From positions 1 to 38,481 of the forward strand of contig JACMKT010000201.1 of NCBI GenBank assembly GCA_014380005.1: 38,481 bases of DNA. Reading direction: 5' to 3'. Below the pieces are notes generated by a model that was given only the letters and a program-made list of their open reading frames with translations, was not told where the DNA came from and did not search any database. Position numbers and translations under genes: made by a program. Source of the stretch: Rhodospirillales bacterium. Lineage in GTDB: Bacteria > Pseudomonadota > Alphaproteobacteria > Rhodospirillales > Magnetospirillaceae. Of this stretch, positions 25,224 through 32,631 are shown piece after piece; the stretch's first letter is position 1, and each line of letters opens with the position of its first letter.

Positions 25224-25748
25224 ATGGCGAAGAGTGATGTTTCCCTCACAGGCGTAGAGCGCACCTTTGGTTCTGACGAGATCATCGTCAGCAAGACCGA
25301 TACCAAGGGCCGCATCATCTATGCCAACGAGGTGTTCTTGCATCTGGCGGGCTATGCCGAACGCGACATTATCGGCCAGCCGCACAGCATCATCCGCCAT
25401 CCGGCCATGCCGCGGTGCGTGTTTAAGCTGCTGTGGGATACTATCAGCGCGGGCAAGGAATGCTTTGCCTATGTGCTCAACCGCTCGAAAAACGGCGACC
25501 ATTACTGGGTTCTGGCCCATGTGACGCCCACCTTCGATTCACGTGGCACCATCGTCAGCTACCATTCCAACCGGCGCAATCCGCGCCGCGACGCGGTTGC
25601 CAAGGTCAAGGCGCTGTACGAGGAATTGCTGGCTGTCGAGGCCCGCCACGACGACCGCAAGGTGGGTATGGAGGCCGGTTTCAAGGCCTTGGTCGACAAG
25701 CTTCAGGCGCTGGGGGTGCCCTACGATGAATTCGTCTTCGCTCTCTAA
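25224..25748 (+). CDS. Aer/CetB-like PAS redox-sensor protein
   Basis: The product is 174 residues from the ATG at 25224 (GGGGGGG just upstream). A single PAS domain covers about residues 20-125 and matches the FAD-binding Aer type: [24 protein letters not shown], then [20 protein letters not shown] with the RHPxMP motif, and [15 protein letters not shown] helical linker follows (about 130-165). Aer PAS domains bind FAD and report the redox state to the chemotaxis machinery. Here the PAS is a separate protein whose gene overlaps the transducer by 23 bp, the arrangement known from CetB/CetA of Campylobacter. Confidence 0.85.
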   Translation: MAKSDVSLTGVERTFGSDEIIVSKTDTKGRIIYANEVFLHLAGYAERDIIGQPHSIIRHPAMPRCVFKLLWDTISAGKECFAYVLNRSKNGDHYWVLAHVTPTFDSRGTIVSYHSNRRNPRRDAVAKVKALYEELLAVEARHDDRKVGMEAGFKALVDKLQALGVPYDEFVFAL

Positions 25749-27036
25749 GGCGCTGTGGGCTGCTGCCGCCGCCGGGCTGCTCAGCGTGGTCCTGCTGGTG
25801 GTGGAACTGGTCGGTGGCGAGTGGGCCCGTGCCTCCCTTACCGGCGTAACCGCGCTGTTCGTCGCGGCGACCGTGCTGTTCGTGTTCAAGACCCGCACCA
25901 ACGTGCACCGCTCCAACAGCGTGCTGAGCCAAGCCGCCAGCGGACGGCTGGATGTGCGCGTGGTCGGGATCACCGAAGGCGGCGTGCTGGGCGAGTTGGA
26001 CCGTAGCGTCAACCGCCTGCTGGATCTGACCGAGGCCTTCACCAAGGAAGCCGACGCGGCCATGGCGAACACCGCCGAGGGCCGTTACTTCCGCCATATC
26101 CTGCTTGAGGGTTTGGTGGGCGAGTTCGCCGACCATGCCCGCCTGATCAACGCCGCCCTGACCGGCATGGAGAAGAAGAGCAAGGACTTCGCCACCGAGG
26201 CCACCGGCGTCGGCAACACCATCAAGAACATGAGCCAAGTGATCGCGGCCACCGCCACCGAGCTGGAAGCCACGGCCCAGCAGATGAGCTCCATCGCCAG
26301 CCAGACCAGCGATCAATCGGCCACCGTCGCCAAGGCCGCCGAGAACGCGTCCGAGCATGTGGAAGGCGTCGCCTCCGCCGCCGAGCAGGTCTCGGGCGGT
26401 ATCCGCGAAGTGGCCGGACGCATCCAGATTTCCGCCGATATGGCCCAGGAAACCGTGCGTGTGGCCGCTGAGACCGATGAAGCCATCCACGGCCTGCTGG
26501 CAGCGGCGCAGAAGATCGGCGACGTGGTCAATCTGATCACCGAGATCGCCAGCCAGACCAATCTGCTGGCCCTGAACGCCACCATCGAGGCCGCCCGCGC
26601 CGGTGAAGCCGGCAAGGGCTTCGCCGTGGTGGCCAACGAGGTCAAGCATCTGGCCAACCAGACCGCCAAGGCCACGGAAGAGATTTCCACCCAGATCACC
26701 GGCATGCGCGAAGCCACCGGCCATGCCGCCTCGGCGGTGCGCAACATCGGCGCCATGATCCGCGACATCAACGACAACTCCACCGGCATCGCCGCCGCCA
26801 CCGAACAGCAATCCGCTGCCGTGGCGGAAATCAGCCGGTCCATCCGTACCGTGGCGGCCAGCGTCCAGACCGTCGCCAACACCATCAGCGAAGTGTCCCA
26901 GGTTGCCGGCACCGCCACCGACGCCGCCGATCAAGTCCTGGTCGCCGCCGGCGATCTGGCCGCCCGCACGGTGGGCATGAACGACGACATCGACGCCTTC
27001 ATCGCGCGGGTGTGTTCGGGGATCAGGAATCAGTAG
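25726..27036 (+). CDS. CetA/Aer-like methyl-accepting chemotaxis transducer without periplasmic domain
   Basis: The product is 436 residues from the ATG at 25726, inside the PAS gene, with GGGGGTG 6-8 bp upstream. Two adjacent membrane helices (about 9-29 and 36-54) have almost no periplasmic loop. A HAMP-like region follows (about 55-110; [30 protein letters not shown]). The signalling domain (about 150-430) has the conserved tip [22 protein letters not shown]. It must take its input from inside the cell, most likely from the PAS partner. It should activate CheA/CheW; no C-terminal CheR-binding pentapeptide is seen. Confidence 0.9.
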   Translation: MNSSSLSKALWAAAAAGLLSVVLLVVELVGGEWARASLTGVTALFVAATVLFVFKTRTNVHRSNSVLSQAASGRLDVRVVGITEGGVLGELDRSVNRLLDLTEAFTKEADAAMANTAEGRYFRHILLEGLVGEFADHARLINAALTGMEKKSKDFATEATGVGNTIKNMSQVIAATATELEATAQQMSSIASQTSDQSATVAKAAENASEHVEGVASAAEQVSGGIREVAGRIQISADMAQETVRVAAETDEAIHGLLAAAQKIGDVVNLITEIASQTNLLALNATIEAARAGEAGKGFAVVANEVKHLANQTAKATEEISTQITGMREATGHAASAVRNIGAMIRDINDNSTGIAAATEQQSAAVAEISRSIRTVAASVQTVANTISEVSQVAGTATDAADQVLVAAGDLAARTVGMNDDIDAFIARVCSGIRNQ

Positions 27037-27079
27037 GTCCGAAGCATCCTACCACTGTCCGGTTCAGCCAGTTTTTTGG

Positions 27080-27158
27080 TGACACGGATGGACACGGATA
27101 AACACGGATTTTTCTTATCCGTGTCCCGCGTAGCGGGGATCCGTGTCCATCCGTGTCA
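27080..27158. repeat. 79-bp element with perfect 20-bp inverted arms and two inner hairpins
   Basis: Arms at 27080-27099 and 27139-27158 are exact reverse complements built of GACACGGAT units. Inside are ACACGGAT/ATCCGTGT (27102-27124) and CCCGC/GCGGG (27125-27137) hairpins, so the whole can fold as a three-way cruciform. It follows the transducer gene by 43 bp and may end its transcript. Similar GGACACGGAT repeats occur dispersed in other bacteria. Confidence 0.82.
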
Positions 27159-27268
27159 TAATTCTTTGAGGTGCTGGTCCGGATAAGCGGGTAGCCGTGC
27201 TCTCCTGCTTTCTCCCTTGCGCCCTATAGCCCCGTTGCGGTAACACTAGCCTCCCGACGGAGGGTTTC

Positions 27269-27379
27269 ATGTCAGGTCGTTACACCATCGCCGACGCGAT
27301 TTGCGCTCAGGGCTTTGCCCGGGCGGCGGCCTCCGTCTTCGCTATCACTCCTAAAACCGGCACTAAGATCACCGCGTAA
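27269..27379 (+). CDS. Candidate Thr/Lys/Ile leader peptide of asd
   Basis: A 36-codon ORF begins at ATG 27269, 5 bp after GGAGGG (27259-27264), and ends at TAA 27377-27379. The last eleven residues are ITPKTGTKITA: four Thr, two Lys and two Ile, which are end products of the pathway that Asd feeds. The codons K29-T30-G31 overlap RNA segment 1 of the hairpin set described separately. The Shine-Dalgarno itself can pair with CCTCC at 27250-27254. The ORF is too short to judge by composition; the support is its ribosome site, its residue content and its position before an alternative-structure region. Confidence 0.6.
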   Translation: MSGRYTIADAICAQGFARAAASVFAITPKTGTKITA

Positions 27380-27439
27380 GCGGGCCGGTTCGTCACGACT
27401 GCACGAAATAAGGCCCGCGGACATGTCCTGCGGGCTTTT
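27355..27439 (+). promoter_or_regulatory. Predicted transcription attenuator upstream of asd
   Basis: Four segments can pair in exclusive ways. Segment 1 AACCGGC (27355-27361) pairs with segment 2b GCCGGTT (27384-27390), with CCGC/GCGG nested inside. Segment 2 GCGGGCC (27380-27386) pairs perfectly with segment 3 GGCCCGC (27412-27418). Segment 3 also pairs with segment 4 GCGGGC (27430-27435), followed by TTTT. Stalling at the Thr/Lys codons would cover segment 1 and free 2:3 (read-through). Completing the peptide to TAA 27377-27379 would cover segment 2 and allow 3:4 (termination). The pairings are read directly; the regulation is inferred. Confidence 0.6.
27413..27439 (+). terminator. Intrinsic terminator before asd
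   Basis: GCCCGC (27413-27418) pairs with GCGGGC (27430-27435), continued by GGA/TCC with one bulged T, then TTTTC. The T-tract is short. It lies 59 bp before the asd ATG, so it must be bypassed unless a promoter lies between. This supports a role as an attenuator rather than the end of the upstream gene. Confidence 0.65.
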
Positions 27440-27498
27440 CGCGTAAATGGGAAAGCGCTCGGGTCACAGCCGGGGTCCACAACGGAGAGTAAGGGATC

Positions 27499-28518
27499 AT
27501 GGGTTACAAGGTTGCTGTCATCGGAGCCACGGGCAATGTGGGCCGCGAAATGCTGCAGACGCTGGTGGATCGTCAGTTCCCCGTGGATGAGGTTGTCGCG
27601 CTGGCATCCGAGCGTTCGGTCGGCCGTGAAGTCGCGTTCGGCGACGACAAGATCCTGAAGTGCCAGGACCTCGCCAAGTTCGACTTCAAGGGCTTCGACA
27701 TCGCTTTGTCCTCGCCGGGCGCCAGCGTTTCCGCCGTGCACAGCCCGCGTGCCGCCGCCGCCGGCTGCGTCGTGGTGGACAACACCTCGCATTTCCGCAT
27801 GGACCCGGACGTGCCGCTGGTGGTGCCGGAAGTCAACCCGGAAGCCATTGCCGGCTACACCAAGAAGGGCATCATCGCCAACCCCAACTGCTCGACCATC
27901 CAGATGGTGGTGGCGCTCAAGCCGCTGCACACCCTGGGTAAGATCAAGCGCGTCGTGGTGTCCACCTACCAGTCCGTCTCGGGCGCCGGTAAGGAAGGCA
28001 TGGACGAATTGTTCGAGCAGACCCGCGGCGTGTTCGTCAACGACGACCGCACCCCGAAGAAGTTCCCCAAGCCCATCGCCTTCAACCTGATCCCGCAGAT
28101 CGACGTCTTCATGGAAGACGGCTCGACCAAGGAAGAATGGAAGATGGTGGTGGAGACCCAGAAGATTCTGGACCCCAACATCGCCGTGAACGCCACCTGC
28201 GTGCGCGTGCCGGTGTTCGTCGGCCATTCGGAATCCATCAATGTGGAATTCGAGAACCCGGTCTCGGTGGCCCAGGCCCGCAGGGCCCTGTCCAAGGCGC
28301 CGGGCGTGATCGTCGTCGATGAGCACGAGCCGGGCGGCTATGTCACCCCCATCGAATGCGTGGGCGAGGACGCCGTCTATGTGGGCCGCATCCGCAAGGA
28401 CCCCACCGTCGCCAACGGCCTGTCCTTCTGGTGCGTGGCCGACAATCTGCGCAAGGGCGCGGCCCTGAACACGGTGCAGATCGCCGAGGTTCTGGCCCGC
28501 GATTACCTGAAGAAGTAG
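27499..28518 (+). CDS. asd: Aspartate-semialdehyde dehydrogenase
   Basis: This 339-residue enzyme reduces aspartyl phosphate to aspartate semialdehyde with NADPH, the branch point to lysine/diaminopimelate, threonine, methionine and isoleucine. The nucleotide site GATGNVGREML lies at the N-terminus and the catalytic Cys (about 131) in NPNCSTIQMV; QSVSGAGKEGMDEL and the VFVGHSESINVEF region with the active His are present. The ATG at 27499 follows GGAGAG and AAGGGA. Upstream is the leader ORF and attenuator; downstream is a repeat element. Confidence 0.96.
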   Translation: MGYKVAVIGATGNVGREMLQTLVDRQFPVDEVVALASERSVGREVAFGDDKILKCQDLAKFDFKGFDIALSSPGASVSAVHSPRAAAAGCVVVDNTSHFRMDPDVPLVVPEVNPEAIAGYTKKGIIANPNCSTIQMVVALKPLHTLGKIKRVVVSTYQSVSGAGKEGMDELFEQTRGVFVNDDRTPKKFPKPIAFNLIPQIDVFMEDGSTKEEWKMVVETQKILDPNIAVNATCVRVPVFVGHSESINVEFENPVSVAQARRALSKAPGVIVVDEHEPGGYVTPIECVGEDAVYVGRIRKDPTVANGLSFWCVADNLRKGAALNTVQIAEVLARDYLKK

Positions 28519-28529
28519 GCGTGTTCTAA

Positions 28530-28638
28530 CCCTCTCCCCTCGCGGGAGAGGGTGGCGCGAAGCGCCGGGAGAGGGGGAGTCGTTTCCCCCTCTCCCTCCC
28601 GCTACGCGGGTCCCTCCCTCTCCCGCGAGGGGAGAGGG
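28530..28638. repeat. 109-bp element with perfect 23-bp inverted arms and nested hairpins
   Basis: Arms at 28530-28552 and 28616-28638 are exact reverse complements rich in CCCTCTCC / GGAGAGGG. The centre holds GGCGC/GCGCC, a 12-bp GGGAGAGGGGGA/TCCCCCTCTCCC stem and CCCGC/GCGGG. It lies between asd and oxyR and ends 22 bp before the oxyR start. It resembles the common dispersed CTCTCCC...GGGAGAG intergenic repeats. Confidence 0.82.
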
Positions 28639-28660
28639 GCTTTCAGTTGGGAGCCGCTTG

Positions 28661-29551
28661 GTGAAAATCCTGCCCACCCTGCGCCAGTTGCGTTATCTGG
28701 TCGCCCTGGCCGAGCATCGTCATTTTGGCCGTGCCGCCGAGACCTGTCTTGCCACCCAATCGACCCTGTCCGCCGGTTTGCAGGAACTGGAAAATCTGCT
28801 GGGGGTGATTCTGGTGGAGCGGACCAAGCGCAAGGTCATGCTGACGCCCTTGGGCGAAGAGATCGTCGCCCGCGCCCGATTGGTGCTGCGCGGCGCCGAG
28901 GACATCGCCGATCTGGCCACCGCCAGCGCCGAGCCCCTGTCGGGGCCGCTGCGCCTGGGCGTCATTCCCACCATCGGTCCCTATCTGCTGCCGCGCGTGT
29001 TGCCCGCTTTGCGCGATGCCTATCCCAATCTGCGGCTTTATCTGCGCGAGGACCTCACCGCCCGGCTGCTGGAACGGCTGTCCAGCGGCGATCTGGATGC
29101 CGTGCTGATCGCGCTGCCTTACGATTCGCCCGAGATGGAAAGCATGGTGGTGAGCGAGGACCCCTTCATGCTGGCCTGCCCGCCCGGCCATGCTTTGGCG
29201 GCCAAGGCACAAATCTATTCCGCCGACCTCATGGACGCCGATCTGCTGCTGCTGGAAGAGGGCCATTGCCTGCGTGAGCATGCCCTGGCCGCCTGCCATC
29301 TGCCCGGACCGGGCAAGAACGGCGGCATCATGGGCACCAGCCTCGCCACTTTGGTGCAGATGGTTGCCAACAATCTGGGCGTCACCCTATTGCCGCAAAT
29401 GGCGGTGCAAGGCGGCGTGCTGGCCGGCACTAATCTGCTCACCCGCCCGCTGGCCGATGCCGGCAACCGCCTGATCGGTTTGGCGTGGCGCCCCAGTTCG
29501 CCGCGCAAGGCGGAGTTCCGGGCCTTGGGGGATTTCCTCGCATGCCGCTGA
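28661..29551 (+). CDS. oxyR: Peroxide-sensing LysR-type regulator OxyR
   Basis: The product is 296 residues from the GTG at 28661 (GGGAG at 28649-28653); a TTG at 28658 is the alternative. The LysR winged helix spans about residues 1-60 (LRQLRYLVALAEHRHFGRAAETC, STLSAGLQELENLLG). The regulatory domain has the redox pair of OxyR: C203 and C212 in LEEGHCLREHALAAC, with the same nine-residue spacing as E. coli C199/C208. H2O2 forms the disulfide, and the protein then activates catalase and peroxiredoxin genes. None of these genes lies next to it; instead the next gene overlaps its end by 10 bp. Confidence 0.92.
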   Translation: MKILPTLRQLRYLVALAEHRHFGRAAETCLATQSTLSAGLQELENLLGVILVERTKRKVMLTPLGEEIVARARLVLRGAEDIADLATASAEPLSGPLRLGVIPTIGPYLLPRVLPALRDAYPNLRLYLREDLTARLLERLSSGDLDAVLIALPYDSPEMESMVVSEDPFMLACPPGHALAAKAQIYSADLMDADLLLLEEGHCLREHALAACHLPGPGKNGGIMGTSLATLVQMVANNLGVTLLPQMAVQGGVLAGTNLLTRPLADAGNRLIGLAWRPSSPRKAEFRALGDFLACR

Positions 29552-31290
29552 TGCGCTGGTTTGGGGCGTCCTGCCTAGTGTTCCTGGCGGTGCAGGGGCT
29601 GGTGGTGTGGCAGGACATCCTGCCCTATGGGCACGGCGCTTTGTTCGATGCGGATTGCTACACCCGCCTGTTGAAGGTGCAGCAATTGCTGGACGGCGGC
29701 GGCTGGTTCGACGCCAAGGTGACGGCACTAAACGCGCCCTATGGCCTGGACATGCACTGGACCCGGCCCTTTGACATCCTGCTGCTGGTGCTTATGGCGC
29801 CGTTGGCGTTGGGGGGGGATTCCCAGGCCTTGTGGCATGCGGGATTGGTGGTCAGCCCCCTGCTGGGCCTCGCCACCATCGCCGTGCTGTATCGCGGTCT
29901 TGCCGGCATCATCGGCGGGCCGGCTTTCCTGCTGTCCATGGTGTTTTTCTCGCTACAGCGCGGCATCGTCCAGGTCTTCACCTTTGGCCGCCCCGACCAC
30001 CATTCCCTGCTGCTGTTCGCCCTGGCCGCCGCCTTTTCCCTGCTGGTGGGCGTGGTCTCGGGCCGGAAGGACAAGGTCATGGTCCCGCTGGGCCTGACCG
30101 CCACCCTGGCCGTATGGGTCAACCCCGAAGGCTTGCTGCTGGTGCTGGTCTGCCTGCTGGTGCTGGGCCTGCGCGCAATCATCCAGGGCGGTGCGGCGGC
30201 GCGCCAACTGACGGCGTTCGCACTGGTCATGGCGGCGGGCATTTTGGTGGCGCTGGCGGTGGAGCGGCCTGCCGCTGAATGGCTAATGGTGGAATACGAC
30301 CGGCTGTCCGCATTCCATGCCGCCATCGCCCTGGTCACCCTGGCGGTGGCCGTGGCGGGCGAGCGTTTGGGCGGGCCGCGCTTGGTTGCCTATGGCGCGG
30401 CGGCCTGCGTGGGGGCGGTGGTCCTGCGGCTGACCTTCCCGGACTTCTTCCACGGTCCCTTCGCCAGCGTCGGGCCGTGGGGCAAGCGCATGGTGCTGGA
30501 CAAGGTGACCGAGTTGCAGCCGCTATGGCCCAACAATCCGGTCGCCATCTTCAACGCCCTGATGGATTTGGACGGTTTGCCGGCGGCAGTGCTCGCCACC
30601 GGCTTCCTGGCATGGCGGGCGCGCGGGCCGTTGCGGGCGGTGGCCTTGGTCAACGGGGCGGGGCTGGCGGTGTTCATTCCCTCTGCCGCTCATGTGCTGC
30701 GCGAGGCCCCGTCGGTCCAACTGTTCTTCGTCGTGCCCATGGCGCTGCTGGTCATGGCCGTGTTCGCGTGGGCACGCCAAGCCCGCCCGGTGGCGGCAGC
30801 CGGTGCCGCTGTGGCGACTCTGCTGCTGGTGGCGGGCGGCGATGTGGGGGCGGCCACCATTCACGCGCTGCATTGGCAGGGATTGCGGCTGGTGACCGAG
30901 CGCAATTGCGATTATTCCGGCCTGAAAGCGGCGCTGGATGCGGATGGCGCCGGGCCGGATACCCTGGTCATGGCCTTCCCGCTGGACGATGTGGGTGCCG
31001 TGGCCTGGACCACCGGGCGGCGCTCCAGCGGTGGCCCCTATCACCGTGACGAGATGGGCATCGGCGATGCCATGACCCTATACGGCGACGAAGCCCCCGA
31101 TGCCAACGCCCAAGGAGTGGCCGCGCGGCGCGGCGCCCGCTATGTGGCGGTGTGCCGGACCATGGCGGTGGAAAAAGTATCGCCGTCGCGGCTGCTGGTC
31201 AGGCTGTACCGGGGCCGCACCCCCGATTGGCTGGAGCGCCTGGACATGCCCGGCGGCGATCCGCGCGTGGCGGCGTACCGGGTGCGGTGA
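29542..31290 (+). CDS. GT-C / STT3-like membrane glycosyltransferase
   Basis: The product is 582 residues from the ATG at 29542, overlapping oxyR by 10 bp. About 11-12 membrane helices fill residues 5-450, followed by a soluble domain (about 455-582). Features recalling the oligosaccharyltransferase STT3/AglB group are an acidic first loop GALFDADCYTRLLKVQQLL, then NAPYGLDMHWTRPFD, and FGRPDHHSLLLF, which is like the DHH segment of AglB. These enzymes use polyprenyl-linked sugars on the outer face of the membrane. Acceptor and donor are unknown. Overlap with a stress regulator is unusual. Confidence 0.72.
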   Translation: MPLMRWFGASCLVFLAVQGLVVWQDILPYGHGALFDADCYTRLLKVQQLLDGGGWFDAKVTALNAPYGLDMHWTRPFDILLLVLMAPLALGGDSQALWHAGLVVSPLLGLATIAVLYRGLAGIIGGPAFLLSMVFFSLQRGIVQVFTFGRPDHHSLLLFALAAAFSLLVGVVSGRKDKVMVPLGLTATLAVWVNPEGLLLVLVCLLVLGLRAIIQGGAAARQLTAFALVMAAGILVALAVERPAAEWLMVEYDRLSAFHAAIALVTLAVAVAGERLGGPRLVAYGAAACVGAVVLRLTFPDFFHGPFASVGPWGKRMVLDKVTELQPLWPNNPVAIFNALMDLDGLPAAVLATGFLAWRARGPLRAVALVNGAGLAVFIPSAAHVLREAPSVQLFFVVPMALLVMAVFAWARQARPVAAAGAAVATLLLVAGGDVGAATIHALHWQGLRLVTERNCDYSGLKAALDADGAGPDTLVMAFPLDDVGAVAWTTGRRSSGGPYHRDEMGIGDAMTLYGDEAPDANAQGVAARRGARYVAVCRTMAVEKVSPSRLLVRLYRGRTPDWLERLDMPGGDPRVAAYRVR

Positions 31291-31339
31291 TGGTGTGGAG
31301 TCTCGAATCCGCGCATGAAGGGAGGGTGGCGAGGATTTC

Positions 31340-31603
31340 TCAGCTACCGCACGACCCGCAGCACGATGCGCTTTCCTTCGCCTTGCCGATGCGGACGCGC
31401 CACAGTTCCGGCCCTTGCTCCACATAATTCCATTGGAACTTGCCCGAGCGCTCGGCGGCGAATTGGGTGTAGAGCTGCTTGGGGTCATGGTCGTTGGCCA
31501 GCATGAAAAAGGCGCCCGGCGCCAGCGCGTCGAAGGTGGCGAAGATGCGCGGGTGGCGGTCGTGCGGCGCGATTTGGCGGACGTCCAGCAATTCTTCGGT
31601 CAT
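31340..31603 (-). CDS. DUF2249 protein
   Basis: The product is 87 residues from the ATG at 31603. It follows the DUF2249 pattern: LLDVRQIAPHDRHPRIFATFDALAPGAFFMLANDHDPKQLYTQF-like fold with the conserved HDP, then GKFQWNYVEQGPELWRVRIGK. It ends in a Cys-rich tail CCGSCGS. DUF2249 proteins are frequent in denitrifiers, near nitric oxide or nitrite reductase genes; a metal or redox role is suspected. An FNR-like box lies upstream at 31667-31680. No denitrification gene is in the window. Confidence 0.83.
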   Translation of the reverse strand: MTEELLDVRQIAPHDRHPRIFATFDALAPGAFFMLANDHDPKQLYTQFAAERSGKFQWNYVEQGPELWRVRIGKAKESASCCGSCGS

Positions 31604-31666
31604 GGGTCGGAAGCTCCGGTATGGGTTGGCTGGGCATAGCCAAGCAAAATACCCGGTCATGCCACC

Positions 31667-31680
31667 TTGAGGATGGTCAA
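31667..31680 (-). promoter_or_regulatory. FNR/Dnr-type box upstream of the DUF2249 gene
   Basis: TTGA-GGATGG-TCAA has the half-sites and 6-bp spacing of the FNR consensus (TTGAT-N4-ATCAA). Its near edge is 63 bp upstream of the DUF2249 ATG, a fair distance for activation. It is also 50 bp upstream of the ABC ATPase start on the other strand. The inner positions T and A of the consensus are not matched. Confidence 0.5.
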
Positions 31681-31730
31681 GTGCCCTCAGACCCTTTGCA
31701 CCAAAGGCCCGGCGGGCCTATATCCAAGCG

Positions 31731-32486
31731 ATGAATGCTTTCGCCCTTCAGGTTGAAGACCTCACCAAATCGTTCGGGCCGGTCAAAGCGGTGGACGGCA
31801 TCTCGTTCGCCGTGCCGCGCGGTTCCACCACCGCTTTGCTGGGCGGCAACGGTGCCGGCAAGACCACCACCATTTCCATGCTGCTGGGCCTGCTGCTGCC
31901 CAGCTCCGGCACCATCCACGTGCTGGGCGAGGACATGGTGCGCCACCGCTATCGGGTGCTGCCCCGGCTCAATTTCTCCAGCCCCTATGTGGAACTGCCG
32001 CACCGGCTGACCGTGCGCGAGAACCTTACCGTCTACGGCCATCTTTACGGCGTCGCCCATCTCAAGGCGCGCATCGCGGAACTGGCCGATGAGCTGGAAC
32101 TGGGCGCTTTCCTCGACCGTGCCTCGGGCAAGCTGTCGGCGGGGCAGAAGACCCGCGTGGCCCTGGCCAAGGCGCTGTTGAACCACCCCGATTTGCTGTT
32201 GCTGGACGAACCCACGGCGTCGCTCGACCCCGATACCGCCGATTGGGTGCGCGGCTATTTCCAGGATTACCAAAAGGCCAGCGGAGCGACGGTGTTGTTG
32301 GCCTCCCACAACATGACCGAGGTGGAGCGCATGTGTGACCACGTGCTGATCCTCAAGGCCGGGCGGCTGGTGGATCAGGGCAGCCCAACCGCTTTGATCG
32401 AGCGTTATGGCCGCGCCACCATGGAAGACGTGTTCCTGGACATTGCCCGCGACCGCCAGCGGCCCGAGAAGGAGGCGGCGCAATGA
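31731..32486 (+). CDS. ABC-2 type transporter ATP-binding protein
   Basis: This 251-residue ATPase has Walker A GGNGAGKTT, signature LSAGQKTR, Walker B LLLLDEPTASLD and H-loop LASHNMTEVE. The signature has A for the usual second G (LSAGQ), and FSSPYVELPHRLTVREN replaces the usual Q-loop glutamine region; both are seen in some exporter ATPases of the NatA/Nod type. It powers the permease encoded 145 bp downstream. Substrate is unknown. Confidence 0.9.
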   Translation: MNAFALQVEDLTKSFGPVKAVDGISFAVPRGSTTALLGGNGAGKTTTISMLLGLLLPSSGTIHVLGEDMVRHRYRVLPRLNFSSPYVELPHRLTVRENLTVYGHLYGVAHLKARIAELADELELGAFLDRASGKLSAGQKTRVALAKALLNHPDLLLLDEPTASLDPDTADWVRGYFQDYQKASGATVLLASHNMTEVERMCDHVLILKAGRLVDQGSPTALIERYGRATMEDVFLDIARDRQRPEKEAAQ

Positions 32487-32504
32487 GGCTCATCGTCCGC
32501 TTAT

Positions 32505-32618
32505 CGGGCTATCGCCCGAACCCATCTGGAGCGATGCTCCAGACCTCCTTTGATTCTATTGAAGAAAAGGGCGGTTTGGAGGTTCACCTCCAAGCGGGGT
32601 CGGGGCGGCAGCCCCGCT
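32505..32618 (+). repeat. Four consecutive hairpins between ABC ATPase and permease genes
   Basis: In the 145-bp spacer four inverted repeats follow one another: CGGGC/GCCCG (32505-32518), TCTGGAGC/GCTCCAGA (32525-32543), TTGGAGGT/ACCTCCAA (32576-32593) and AGCGGGG/CCCCGCT (32593-32618). None has a T-tract. They could stabilise mRNA ends, set different levels for the two subunits, or be a dispersed intergenic repeat inserted into the operon. Confidence 0.65.
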
Positions 32619-32631
32619 TGAGGGCTTTGAA

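Noticed and set aside
25700-25760. Frameshift joining the PAS and transducer genes
   Set aside because: Both genes have sound starts and ribosome sites and the proteins end and begin at domain borders; a bipartite sensor explains the data better, though it is not excluded.
27307-28677. Reverse ORF (456 codons) opposite asd and the repeat element
   Set aside because: Shadow of asd; the N-terminal part is only the translated inverted repeat.
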